NCBI RefSeq assembly: GCF_042658845.1
Contig: NZ_JBHSRI010000038.1
Location: 124,001-188,000, forward strand
Length of the DNA stretch: 64,000 bases
Direction: 5' to 3'
Origin: Paenisporosarcina macmurdoensis
GTDB lineage: Bacteria > Bacillota > Bacilli > Bacillales_A > Planococcaceae
Below, piece after piece: positions 24,697 through 33,224 of this stretch (positions are counted from its first letter, which is position 1; every line of letters starts with the position of its first letter). The notes under the pieces are model-generated. The model saw only the letters and a list, made by a program, of their open reading frames with translations. It had not been told where the DNA came from and made no database searches. A program made the position numbers and the translations under genes.

Positions 24697-25287
24697 ATGA
24701 ATTTCCAACCAATTGCAGCGAATTTTTTTCAACAACCTACTATTGAACTTGCCCAAAACCTAGTAGGTCAATATCTTGTTCATCAACATCCTGAAGGTGT
24801 AATGGTCGTTAAAATAATTGAAACAGAAGCGTATATGGGAGCTGAAGATCGAGCTGCCCATAGTTTCGGTAACCGTCGGACAAAACGAACTGAAGTAATG
24901 TTTGGAGAACCAGGTCTTGTTTATACCTATCAAATGCACACACATATTTTGATGAATGTTGTTAGTGGTCCAGTCGGCAAACCGGAGGCTATTTTGTTGC
25001 GTGCTGGCGAACCAGTTGTTGGTCATGAACTAATGCAACAATTCCGTGGAACTAATGCGATGAAAAACTGGACAAATGGTCCGGGGAAACTATCCAAAGC
25101 ATTAGATGTAAGTATGAGTTACTATGGGCATCATTGGACAGAAGAACCACTTTTCATTGCTCCAGGTCCGGGCGTGACTGAACTTGAAATAGGACCACGA
25201 GTCGGAATTCAAAATACTGGAGAAGCGGTAGAGTATCCTTATCGGTTTTCTGAAAAAGGTCATCCAATGGTATCCAAATACCGATAA
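24697..25287 (+). CDS. DNA-3-methyladenine glycosylase (AAG/MPG type)
   Basis: A 196-residue base-excision enzyme of the alkyladenine glycosylase fold (IIETEAYMGAEDRAAHSFGNRRTKR has the catalytic Glu and DNA-intercalating region; PGLVYTYQMHTHILMNVV; NGPGKLSKALDV). It removes alkylated purines. Start ATG 24697 is chosen as the GGGGG ribosome site ends seven bases before; ATG 24691 is too close. B. subtilis has a homologue known as YxlJ. Confidence 0.92.
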   Translation: MNFQPIAANFFQQPTIELAQNLVGQYLVHQHPEGVMVVKIIETEAYMGAEDRAAHSFGNRRTKRTEVMFGEPGLVYTYQMHTHILMNVVSGPVGKPEAILLRAGEPVVGHELMQQFRGTNAMKNWTNGPGKLSKALDVSMSYYGHHWTEEPLFIAPGPGVTELEIGPRVGIQNTGEAVEYPYRFSEKGHPMVSKYR

Positions 25288-25290
25288 TAT

Positions 25291-25315
25291 GTTTAATGGG
25301 ATATTTTAGTGGAAT
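25291..25315 (+). promoter_or_regulatory. SigmaB-type promoter of the GSP18-like gene
   Basis: GTTTAA (25291-25296), 13 bases, TGGAAT (25310-25315), against GTTTAA / GGGWAW. The gene's B. subtilis relative is a sigmaB-dependent general stress protein. Confidence 0.55.
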
Positions 25316-25352
25316 ACTTATGATGAACAAACTATTAAGGAGTGATTTAGAA

Positions 25353-25871
25353 ATGGCTAAAATTGCAACTTTAATCACAGATATGTTTGAAGACATCGAG
25401 TATATGGATCCGGCGAGAGCTTTTAACGAAGCGGGTCATGAAGTATTTACAATTGAAAAAGAAGCAGGAAAAGAAGTAAAAGGTAAACAAGGAGATGCTA
25501 TGGTGACCATTGATCATGGTATTGATGATGTGAAACCTGAAGATTTCGACGCATTGTTCCTACCGGGCGGTTTTTCACCCGATCAATTACGAGCAGATGA
25601 TAGGTTTGTGGAATTCACTAAAGCCTTTATGGATGCAAAGAAACCAGTATTTGCAATCTGTCATGGTCCACAATTATTAATTTCGGCAAAAGCACTTGAA
25701 GGTCGTGACGCAACGGGTTATAAATCGATCGGACAAGATATGTTATATGCCGGAGCGAAATTTGTAGATAAAGAAGTGGTTGTTTGCCAAAATCAATTAG
25801 TGACAAGTCGACAACCTGAAGATATTCCAGCATTTAACCGTGAATCTCTAAAATTGTTAGAACAACTTTAA
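25353..25871 (+). CDS. yfkM: DJ-1/PfpI family protein, general stress protein 18-like
   Basis: A 172-residue type 1 glutamine-amidotransferase-like protein with the nucleophile elbow FAICHGPQ (Cys plus His) and the acidic residue region FEDIEYMDP. Relatives act as deglycases, chaperones or proteases; the exact activity is disputed. In B. subtilis YfkM is a sigmaB stress protein, and a matching promoter lies at 25291-25315. Start 25353 follows AAGGAGTG. Followed by a strong terminator. Confidence 0.88.
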   Translation: MAKIATLITDMFEDIEYMDPARAFNEAGHEVFTIEKEAGKEVKGKQGDAMVTIDHGIDDVKPEDFDALFLPGGFSPDQLRADDRFVEFTKAFMDAKKPVFAICHGPQLLISAKALEGRDATGYKSIGQDMLYAGAKFVDKEVVVCQNQLVTSRQPEDIPAFNRESLKLLEQL

Positions 25872-25873
25872 AC

Positions 25874-25908
25874 AAAAAAATGTCCCGTTAAAACGGGACA
25901 TTTTTTGT
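25874..25908. terminator. Bidirectional terminator
   Basis: AAAAATGTCCCGT pairs with ACGGGACATTTTT around TAAA; serves the GSP18 and DUF2254 genes. Confidence 0.92.
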
Positions 25909-25918
25909 GTTTAATTCA

Positions 25919-27283
25919 TTATATTTTTTTAAGGAATTCTTCATAATCCTCTAGATTGTCGGTGGTAGTGGCTAAGTTAAATAGCGCCAAATAAAATTGT
26001 TGACTGTCTTGTTCGAACAAAAACAGACTTTCAAAACCGATTGCTGTGTGTATGGCGAAATCCCAAACTGATTGATAGTCTCGGGGATGGAGCGATTTAG
26101 CCATTAAATCTAAAACTTTTAGTATTTCTGTTGAAACAATAACATTATCTTTTGCATAGTGTCTGATATAACCTAATCCATTGTACAAATAGTGATTAAA
26201 ATCTCTTTTTTGTAAAATTAATCGCAGATTATTCTCATCATCTACTAAATAATTGGAGAAGTCGGTGACTTGCGAAATAGACACAAGTATTTCTCCTACT
26301 TGGTAAATAGCAGTAGTCGCAGTCTTGGGATCGTAATTTCCAAGCGCTCTTATGGCAACTTCCACTAGTTTATTAATACTGAATTCAATATCTTGAACTT
26401 CTGTCTGTTTCTTTCTAACACTAAAAAAGGCCAAATATTTATCTTCAACTATTGCAATCTCATGGTTTTTCCAATAGGTCAAAAGTGGCGTAGTTTCAAA
26501 CACGTAACTCCCTATTGTGTACTCAAGCTTTATCGTAATATCATCTATTTGAGCTTCTTTAATCATGGAGATAAAATCCACGAGTTGAATATAGCCTGGT
26601 GAACCAGCTTTAATGTGGATACCCTTACCGTCTCTAATATCCGCATTTGCGTCATTGAAATCTTTGACTTTGTAAATATCTAGTTCATTTTTCAAGGTTC
26701 CATTTACAATGCCCAATGCTTCTTTTTTCATGTCATCTGTCATTTGATTCACTTGCAACCACGCAACTGCATGATTAATAAAAAATATAAAAGTGGCCAT
26801 CGAAAAAATGGCTAAAAAGGTAGCTGTAAGGGGAACTGCAAAATAATATTCGGTTATTCTTTCATTAATGAAGAATAAAGATAAAAGAACATAGATAAAA
26901 CTCCCAGTAAAGATTCCTAGAACACGCTGTGTCGCTTTGCTCGCTATAAAATTTTTAAGTATTCGAGGAGAAAATTGCCCGGAAAACGTTGTGAAAACAA
27001 CTAATACCAAGTTGAATGTGAATATGGTAATCGTTAAAGTTGCTGAAGTAAGGATGCTTAAAAGAGAAAGAGTCAGTTCATAATCTAAGGCAAAATGCGG
27101 TCGCATTCTATCGCCTAGTTCGAAATTCAAGTCACCATTTAATGATAAAGTTACTAGTATTATGGAAAAAAAGACGTAAAGAACAGGGGTAAACCATAAG
27201 TTAGATTTAACCGTATGGGTTAGTTCCCTTTCGGACATCCTTGTGTATTTTTTTAAATACTTATCAAGAAGGTATATTTTCAT
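25919..27283 (-). CDS. DUF2254 family membrane protein
   Basis: A 454-residue protein with four helices in the first ~190 residues (LWFTPVLYVFFSIILVTLS, ILTSATLTITIFTFNLVLVVF, GIFTGSFIYVLLSLFF, LTATFLAIFSMATFIFFI) and a large soluble C-terminal part. The helix 2 segment STSATLTITIFTF-like is typical of DUF2254. Function unknown. Monocistronic. A perfect inverted repeat lies upstream at 27334-27358. Confidence 0.82.
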   Translation of the reverse strand: MKIYLLDKYLKKYTRMSERELTHTVKSNLWFTPVLYVFFSIILVTLSLNGDLNFELGDRMRPHFALDYELTLSLLSILTSATLTITIFTFNLVLVVFTTFSGQFSPRILKNFIASKATQRVLGIFTGSFIYVLLSLFFINERITEYYFAVPLTATFLAIFSMATFIFFINHAVAWLQVNQMTDDMKKEALGIVNGTLKNELDIYKVKDFNDANADIRDGKGIHIKAGSPGYIQLVDFISMIKEAQIDDITIKLEYTIGSYVFETTPLLTYWKNHEIAIVEDKYLAFFSVRKKQTEVQDIEFSINKLVEVAIRALGNYDPKTATTAIYQVGEILVSISQVTDFSNYLVDDENNLRLILQKRDFNHYLYNGLGYIRHYAKDNVIVSTEILKVLDLMAKSLHPRDYQSVWDFAIHTAIGFESLFLFEQDSQQFYLALFNLATTTDNLEDYEEFLKKI

Positions 27284-27333
27284 CGATTGTAATGTCCTTT
27301 CTAAAAGTCATTATTTTATTGTCAATCATTGTT

Positions 27334-27358
27334 AAACAATATGTATTCCATATTGTTT
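27334..27358. promoter_or_regulatory. Perfect inverted repeat upstream of the DUF2254 gene
   Basis: AAACAATATG, five bases, CATATTGTTT: a 10-bp perfect dyad about 50 bp before the DUF2254 start. It looks like an operator for a dimeric repressor; no terminator T-run follows on either strand. Confidence 0.4.
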
Positions 27359-27716
27359 GCCCAAAAAGAACCTCCTTAAACAAGAGGTAATATAAAACAA
27401 GGGTCAGTCAAAATATAATGTTGTTCAGAGTTCAGCACGTTCCAAGAAATTATAAAAGGAGTCTCATTCTTCTCGCTCTTGGGGCATGCTAAGCGTAAAT
27501 TGACTCTTTCGTGTGTTCTCCAATATCAAAGAAAAGCTAAAACGAAGTTAAACCGTTTTGAAAAAAGTATGTTCAATATCTTGTACATATTATTAATACA
27601 TACCCTCATTCTTGAGGTATTGTACACGTTAACTTTATATTTCCGAAAAAAAGCCTAATACTTTGACTCAAAATAGGATAATGTAATAGAAACAACATAT
27701 TCATGAGGTGAAAGAT
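27359..27716. other. Gene-free stretch with a repeat tail fragment
   Basis: At 27440-27529 the sequence resembles the tail of dispersed repeat A (GCTAAGCGTAAAT then CAATATCAA). A small hairpin CCTCA/TGAGG lies near 27604-27618. GAGGTG at 27705-27710 is the ribosome site of the next gene. Nothing else could be assigned. Confidence 0.4.
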
Positions 27717-28859
27717 ATGAAAGACAGTAAGGAATCAAACAGGTCTAGAATAAATGAGATATTTACGTATTTACATGAACATCCGGAAATTAGTTGGAAA
27801 GAAGTTGGAACGACAGCTTATTTAAAAAAACTGATTGAAGAAGAGGGATTTAGTGTTCGAACATTTGATGACATAACGGGTTTGGTTGTTGAGGTTGGAG
27901 AAGGTCCAACATGTATTGGCATTCGAGCAGATATTGATGCACTTTGGCAAGAAGTTGACGGAGTATTTAAAGCAAATCATTCATGTGGTCATGATGCTCA
28001 TATGTCCATTGGTATAGGTACTTTACTTAGAATGAAAGAAATTGGCTTCCCTAAAGATATTCGCTTCAAATGGATTTTTCAACCAGCTGAAGAAAAAGGA
28101 CAAGGCGCGTTAAAGATGCTTAACCTTGGCGTTTTAGACGATGTAGATTATTTATTTGGCGTTCATCTTCGCCCCATTCAAGAAATTCCAGATGGTACAG
28201 CATCAGCTGCCATTTGTCATGGATCTGCTGGGATCATAAAAGGGACAATTTTGGGAGAAGATACCCATGCCGCTAGACCTCATCTCGGTCAAAATGCAAT
28301 TGAGGTAGGCGCCGCGATTGTTCATGGATTAGAAGGAATACGAATGGATCCGCTCGTCCCTTATTCAGTGAAAATGACTAAATTACATGCAGGAAGTGAA
28401 ACAGGCAACATCATTCCAGGAAAAGCTTCATTTACATTGGATGCACGTGCGCAAACGAATGAAGCAATGCGTATTCTTCGTACAAAAGTCAACGAAGTCC
28501 TGCGCAGTGTAGAATCCATCTATCACGTAAAGATAAAATTTAAAATGCACGAAGGATTAGTAGCGGCAATTGTAAATGAAGAAGCGTATGACCTTATGGA
28601 ACAAGCGATTATTACCGTTTTGGGTGCAGATAAATTGGAACCACGGATTACGACTCCAGGTGGTGAAGACTTTCATTTTTACTCCCTACATAAGCCAACT
28701 ATTAAAGCGACTATGCTAGGCCTAGGATGCGGTCTATCACCAGGACTACATCATCCCAAAATGACCTTCAATCAGGATAGCATCCATACAGGCATTGAGA
28801 TTCTAACCAACACCATGCTCAATACGATTAAACTAATAGATGAAAATAAGAAAGTGTGA
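27717..28859 (+). CDS. amhX: M20-family amidohydrolase AmhX
   Basis: A 380-residue zinc aminoacylase/amidohydrolase. Metal- and active-site segments: HEHPEISWKE, RADIDALWQEVDG, NHSCGHDAHMS, FQPAEEKGQGA, GVHLRPIQE, HAARPHLGQNA and GGEDFHFYS. It is similar along its length to B. subtilis AmhX (LGLGCGL-PGLHHP-MTF). It probably releases amino acids from N-acyl amides; natural substrate unknown. ATG 27717 with GAGGTG six bases upstream is preferred over GTG 27708. Confidence 0.9.
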   Translation: MKDSKESNRSRINEIFTYLHEHPEISWKEVGTTAYLKKLIEEEGFSVRTFDDITGLVVEVGEGPTCIGIRADIDALWQEVDGVFKANHSCGHDAHMSIGIGTLLRMKEIGFPKDIRFKWIFQPAEEKGQGALKMLNLGVLDDVDYLFGVHLRPIQEIPDGTASAAICHGSAGIIKGTILGEDTHAARPHLGQNAIEVGAAIVHGLEGIRMDPLVPYSVKMTKLHAGSETGNIIPGKASFTLDARAQTNEAMRILRTKVNEVLRSVESIYHVKIKFKMHEGLVAAIVNEEAYDLMEQAIITVLGADKLEPRITTPGGEDFHFYSLHKPTIKATMLGLGCGLSPGLHHPKMTFNQDSIHTGIEILTNTMLNTIKLIDENKKV

Positions 28860-28862
28860 ATA

Positions 28863-28990
28863 GGCGTGTGCGACCAACTATCACTTGGGTTTCCTATTCC
28901 GCCTGCAATTTTGCCTAATAAATAAGTAAGAGGGGGATGTGACATAGTCACGTCCCCCTCTACTATTACAGGTAATCTTACGGCTCGGAT
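28863..28990 (+). ncRNA. Multicopy structured element, degenerate copy D
   Basis: GTGCGACCAA, CCGCCTGCAA, AATAAATAAG, then a nested hairpin AGGGGGA/TCCCCCT around GTGAC-atag-GTCAC-like GTGACATAGTCAC (28931-28960), then ACAGGTAATCTTACGGCTCGGATG. These blocks follow the order of copies E and F, with a completely different but still paired stem. The hairpin may also stop transcription after amhX. Homology is weaker than for the other copies. Confidence 0.4.
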
Positions 28991-29230
28991 GCTATCATCA
29001 ATCCCATACAACCTTCAGGCAAATAGTTCTTTGATTTTAGTTTACTAATGAATTATCACTTTCTTCATCAAAAACAGCTGCCGAAGATGCAATTTAGGTG
29101 GCAAACGCATTTCTTTATTTTTATCCTAAGTGAACGATAGTGTTGATATTTCACCAAAAGAAAAGAGCCCATTAATGTGTTCTTCAACTAACCACGTTAG
29201 GTAAATAGCCAATTCTCAAATAAAAATACT

Positions 29231-30046
29231 TTAGAAGAAAATTTGAAGTAATGCCCCCATAATGAAACAATAATATGTAAAATAAACAAGTTTGCCATTT
29301 TTCATAATTCCCATAAACCACTTCAACGCAAAATAGGTCATTAAAAGCGTGGCAATAAATGCCGCTAAATATGGAATGGCTAAGTTTGCTTTATTTGGTT
29401 CATTCAAAAAGTCTGAAAAACCTAGTATTACGCCTCCGATGCTCACAGGAATATATAACATAAATGAAAATCTAAGTGCCGTATCATGCTTCATTCCAAC
29501 AGCAATTGCTGAAATGATCGTAGCGCCTGAACGGCTAATTCCTGGTGTTAAAGCGACAGCCTGACCTAAACCAACAATGAACGCATCCTTAATTGTAATA
29601 TCCCGTTCATCTTTATCCCCGTTCATATTGCGTATTAACCACAGAGCAACCCCTGTGATAAAGAGCATCACCGCAATTGTTGCCATGTTGACCTTTTCTG
29701 CAATATAGTCATTTAATAAAATCCCCAGAACCGCTGCTGGTATAGTAGCAATGACAATAAAGCAAACAAATCGAAAGTCACTCTTATATCGACGATTTTT
29801 TGTTTTCAAATAATGAATTGAATTGATTGTAAGCCTGACCATATCTTGTCTGTAAAAATAAAGTATCGCAAGCATTGAAGCCGTATTTGTTAATATAGCA
29901 AAAGTAAAACCTTGTTCACCAAGACCTAAAATCTCGCTAGCAATCATAACGTGTCCACTAGAGGAAACGGGAATCGGTTCTGTCAAGCCTTGAACTAGTC
30001 CAATAATAATCATTTTAACTATGAATATAATATCTATTTCACCCAT
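29231..30046 (-). CDS. uppP: Undecaprenyl-diphosphate phosphatase UppP (BacA)
   Basis: A 271-residue protein with about eight helices. Both family signatures are present: QGLTEPIPVSSSGHVMIA (Glu and Ser of the active site) and PGISRSGATI (Arg/Ser). It recycles the lipid carrier by removing a phosphate from undecaprenyl diphosphate at the outer face, and its overproduction gives bacitracin resistance. Start 30046 follows AGGAGGG; an upstream GTG at 30052 overlaps that site. Monocistronic. Confidence 0.93.
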   Translation of the reverse strand: MGEIDIIFIVKMIIIGLVQGLTEPIPVSSSGHVMIASEILGLGEQGFTFAILTNTASMLAILYFYRQDMVRLTINSIHYLKTKNRRYKSDFRFVCFIVIATIPAAVLGILLNDYIAEKVNMATIAVMLFITGVALWLIRNMNGDKDERDITIKDAFIVGLGQAVALTPGISRSGATIISAIAVGMKHDTALRFSFMLYIPVSIGGVILGFSDFLNEPNKANLAIPYLAAFIATLLMTYFALKWFMGIMKNGKLVYFTYYCFIMGALLQIFF

Positions 30047-30393
30047 TGTCACCCTCCTGTAAATCCTCCTTTTATTTTATAAAACTAAAATAAAGGTGGA
30101 AATAGTTTACTGAATTTATTTATACTTAATTCATTTTACCGAAGCAATAGGTAAGTTTGAAATTATCTCCAGCTTTTCCCTTGCCTTGAATGGAACGTAC
30201 TAGTTTCCTGCATTCCGCTTTCCATATAACGATTTTTTTGATGATAAGTTTCATGTTACTCATTCAGATTTAGATTATTCTATTCGTTCTAACTCACAAT
30301 TTCCCCTATAGTAATTGATTAACTGCATAATTTGCGCTGAATTCGGTTTTATGAATTATGAAATTGACTCAGATACTAATAAAAGAAGCAGCT
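30047..30393. other. Gene-free stretch upstream of the tandem elements
   Basis: AT-rich, holding the ribosome site of uppP (AGGAGGG) at its left. No gene, repeat or hairpin that I can support. Confidence 0.4.
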
Positions 30394-30631
30394 AGAGGCT
30401 GAAATATCATCTTCGGCCGAATATCTACATAAAGAAACCATCAATTCTCTAGTAAACCAAACGAACATAACTTAGTGCGACCAGGTTGCAAGGGAGCGAA
30501 GGACGCACACCCGCCGCAAGATGATCTAAAAAAATAAGGATGGGCGAAGTGACGCAGTCACAAGCCCATCCTCTTTATTCTCTAGCTCAAAGTGCAGCAG
30601 GTAAAGCATCCGAAGCGGACTGAAAACCTGT
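30394..30631 (+). ncRNA. Multicopy structured element, copy E
   Basis: The best-preserved copy. Stem 1 GGCTGAA (30397-30403) / TTCGGCC (30412-30418). Long-range CAGGTT (30482-30487) / AACCTG (30625-30630). Nested hairpin GGATGGGC (30538-30545) / GCCCATCC (30564-30571) around GTGAC-gca-GTCAC. The single-strand-like blocks AATATCTACATA, GCAAGGGAGCGAAGGAC and CATCCGAAGCGGACTGA are shared with copies A and F. It is in tandem with copy F, 337 bp apart, before arsRBC. Confidence 0.65.
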
Positions 30632-30731
30632 TGTCTTCATGTTTAATGATCAGACATTATTGTTGGTTTTAGGGATACACTGAATTATCTCGTCAATTTT
30701 TGATAAGGAATTTCGAAATAAAAATAGCAGA

Positions 30732-30960
30732 AAGAGGCCGAAAAGCCGAATATCTACATAAAGAAACCAACGATTCTCTAGTAAACCAAACGAACCTAAC
30801 TAAGTACGACCAGGTTGCAAGGAAGCGAAGGACGCACACCCGCCGCAATATGATCTACAAAAATAAGGGTGGGCGAAGTGACGCAGTCACAAGCCCATCC
30901 TCTTTATTCTCTAGCTCATGGTGCAGCAGAAAAAGCATCCGAAGCAAACTGAGAACCTGT
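30732..30960 (+). ncRNA. Multicopy structured element, copy F
   Basis: Tandem sister of copy E, about 85 percent identical by eye. Stem 1 is shortened (GGCCGAAAAGCC). CAGGTT at 30811-30816 pairs with AACCTG at 30954-30959. Nested stem GGGTGGGC (30867-30874) / GCCCATCC (30893-30900). The differing bases in E and F mostly lie outside stems or keep pairing. The 89-codon frame across it is an artefact. Confidence 0.65.
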
Positions 30961-31042
30961 CACCCTTAGTGCAAGCAATCAAGGTTTGGGTTTATAGATG
31001 TTGTTACTCACTTCATTTGAATAATAATCACACCATTTCATA

Positions 31043-31071
31043 TTGCATTCATAAGAGAATGCTTATATAAT
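31043..31071 (+). promoter_or_regulatory. ars promoter with ArsR operator-like dyad
   Basis: TTGCAT (31043-31048), 17 bases, TATAAT (31066-31071). The dyad GCATTC-ATAAGA-GAATGC (31045-31062) fills the spacer, an ideal place for repression by ArsR. Confidence 0.6.
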
Positions 31072-31102
31072 GAAAATGTTCACAATAGATAAGGGGATAC
31101 TT

Positions 31103-31435
31103 ATGGATTACATAGCACTTGAACAATACTTAAAAGGCATTGGTGATCAAAATCGTTTAAGAATTCTAAGCTACCTCATGCATCAATCATTATGTGTATG
31201 TGAGCTAACGGAGTTGCTGCAAATGACACAACCCGCAATAAGTCAACATATGCGTAAACTAAAAGATGCAGGCATCGTCAGTGAAGAGAAACGTGGTCGC
31301 TGGACAATTTGGTCATTGAAGGTTCGACACCCTCAATACCCAGTACTAATACATCTACTCAGTCTACTACCAGCCCCAACACGAACAGTAGAAGACTTAA
31401 TCAAAGAAGGAAAAAAAGTCATGTGTGAAGCATAA
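31103..31435 (+). CDS. arsR: Arsenic-responsive repressor ArsR
   Basis: A 110-residue winged-helix ArsR/SmtB protein. The As(III) site LCVCELTELL in the DNA-recognition helix region has the classic C-x-C pair, and QPAISQHMRKLKDAGIV is the recognition helix. It represses the operon until arsenite binds. ATG 31103 follows AAGGGGA; the longer frame from 31070 has no ribosome site and begins inside the promoter. First gene of arsRBC. Confidence 0.92.
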   Translation: MDYIALEQYLKGIGDQNRLRILSYLMHQSLCVCELTELLQMTQPAISQHMRKLKDAGIVSEEKRGRWTIWSLKVRHPQYPVLIHLLSLLPAPTRTVEDLIKEGKKVMCEA

Positions 31436-31449
31436 GCGGAGGTTACAAA

Positions 31450-32745
31450 ATGGATTTATGGTTAGCAAGTATTGTTTTTATTGTGACGTTAATTTTTGTC
31501 ATATGGCAGCCTAGAGGGTTATCAATTGGTTGGTCAGCGATGGCTGGAGCGGCAATTGCCCTTCTTGTAGGAGTTGTAAATTTTCAAGATGTCATTGATG
31601 TAACAGGAATCGTATGGAATGCGACATTAACGTTCATTGCGTTAATTATCATTTCATTAATTTTAGACGAGATTGGATTCTTTGAATGGGCAGCCCTTCA
31701 TATGGCGCGCTTTGCAAAAGGCAGCGGAATGCGTATGTTCCTACTAGTCACATTACTTGGTGCTGCAGTAGCTGCGTTGTTTGCAAACGATGGAGCAGCA
31801 CTTATCTTAACACCGATTGTACTAGCCATGGTTCGTGCCCTCGATTTTAAAGACAAGATGATTTTACCGTTTATTATGGCTTCAGGATTTATTGCAGATA
31901 CTGCTTCACTTCCTTTTGTTATTAGTAACTTGGTGAATATCGTATCAGCAGATTTCTTCGGCATTGGATTTATTGAATACGCATCACGGATGTTTGTACC
32001 GAACTTATTTAGTGTTGCAGCGAGTATGTTAGTGCTGTATTTATTCTTTGGTAAATCAATCCCTAAACATTTTGATGAGAAAATGTTAAAAGAGCCAAAG
32101 GCTGCGTTAAAAGATATTCGCATGTTCCATGTTTCGTGGTACGTACTTAGCATATTATTGATTGGTTATTTCTTAAGCGAAACTTTAAACATTCCAGTAT
32201 CCTTTATTGCAGCAAGTGTAGCGCTGATCTTCTTATTCATTGCTCGTAGAAGCTCGGCAGTTCACACGAAGAATGTAGTAAAAGGAGCTCCGTGGGCCAT
32301 TGTCTTTTTCTCGATTGGTATGTATGTCGTCGTATATGGTCTTCGTAATGTCGGTTTAACGTCAGTGTTAACAGAAGTGATTGAATGGACAGCTAGTCAT
32401 GGTTTATATTCAGCAACACTCGGTATGGGCTTTATCGCGGCTATTCTATCTTCAGTCATGAACAATATGCCGACTGTCATGATTGACGCTCTTGCGATTG
32501 CCGATACGAATACCACTGGTGTAATGCGAGAAGCGCTAATATATGCAAATATTATCGGTTCTGACTTAGGGCCGAAAATGACACCAATTGGTTCTCTTGC
32601 AACTTTATTATGGTTGCATGTCTTAAGTCAAAAAGGCGTAAAAATTGCATGGGGTTACTACTTTAAGGTAGGTGTCATTTTAACCGTTCCAACTTTGTTT
32701 ATTACATTAACTGGACTTTATTTATGGTTAACTATAATTCATTAA
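31450..32745 (+). CDS. arsB: Arsenite efflux permease ArsB
   Basis: A 431-residue membrane protein with about 12 helices of the ArsB/NhaD ion transporter group. Hallmarks are LFANDGAALILTPIVL and SSVMNNMPTVM with a repeated inverted topology, plus IIGSDLGPKMTPIGSLATLLW. It exports arsenite (and antimonite) by exchange with protons. Fifteen bases after arsR, upstream of arsC. Confidence 0.95.
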   Translation: MDLWLASIVFIVTLIFVIWQPRGLSIGWSAMAGAAIALLVGVVNFQDVIDVTGIVWNATLTFIALIIISLILDEIGFFEWAALHMARFAKGSGMRMFLLVTLLGAAVAALFANDGAALILTPIVLAMVRALDFKDKMILPFIMASGFIADTASLPFVISNLVNIVSADFFGIGFIEYASRMFVPNLFSVAASMLVLYLFFGKSIPKHFDEKMLKEPKAALKDIRMFHVSWYVLSILLIGYFLSETLNIPVSFIAASVALIFLFIARRSSAVHTKNVVKGAPWAIVFFSIGMYVVVYGLRNVGLTSVLTEVIEWTASHGLYSATLGMGFIAAILSSVMNNMPTVMIDALAIADTNTTGVMREALIYANIIGSDLGPKMTPIGSLATLLWLHVLSQKGVKIAWGYYFKVGVILTVPTLFITLTGLYLWLTIIH

Positions 32746-32761
32746 AAAAGGATGATTACTC

Positions 32762-33181
32762 ATGGAAAAGAAAATTTTTTATTTTTTATGTACAGGCAAT
32801 TCATGCCGTTCTCAGATGGCGGAAGCATTTGGTCATAAATTCTTAAGTGACAAGTTTGAAGTATATTCAGCTGGTATTGAAGCGCACGGACTTAATCCAA
32901 ATGCCATTAAAGCGATGGATGAAGTTGGCATAGACATTCGAAATCAAACGTCGGATATGATTGATGCTGAGCTATTAAATAAAGCTGACTTCGTCGTTAC
33001 ATTGTGCGGAGATGCAAACGATAAATGTCCAATGACTCCACCGCATGTAACGCGTTGGCATTGGGGCTTTGACGATCCTGCTCGTGCTGAAGGAACTGAA
33101 GAAGAGAAGTGGGCTGTGTTCCAAAGAGTCCGTGACGAAATAGCTGCACGTATTGAAGAATTCTCAAAAACTGGAAATTAA
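32762..33181 (+). CDS. arsC: Arsenate reductase ArsC, thioredoxin-coupled type
   Basis: A 139-residue low-molecular-weight phosphatase-fold reductase. P-loop CTGNSCRS near residue 10 and the redox pair in VTLCGDANDKCP (about Cys80 and Cys87) define the thioredoxin-dependent class of Gram-positive bacteria. It reduces arsenate to arsenite for export by ArsB. Third gene of the operon, followed by a strong terminator. Confidence 0.95.
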   Translation: MEKKIFYFLCTGNSCRSQMAEAFGHKFLSDKFEVYSAGIEAHGLNPNAIKAMDEVGIDIRNQTSDMIDAELLNKADFVVTLCGDANDKCPMTPPHVTRWHWGFDDPARAEGTEEEKWAVFQRVRDEIAARIEEFSKTGN

Positions 33182-33183
33182 AC

Positions 33184-33224
33184 AAAAGCGACGATGTGAA
33201 TTATTTCACGTCGTCGCTTTCTGT
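33184..33224. terminator. Terminator of arsRBC (bidirectional)
   Basis: AAAGCGACGATGTGAA pairs with TTTCACGTCGTCGCTTT with one G-T mismatch. Confidence 0.88.

Noticed and set aside
30478..30631. Group II intron fragment (GTGCG start)
   Set aside because: GTGCGAC occurs in copies D and E only, and no domain V or reverse transcriptase is present.
30700..30969. 89-residue ORF
   Set aside because: It lies entirely over copy F of the structured element and its frame is not kept in copy E.
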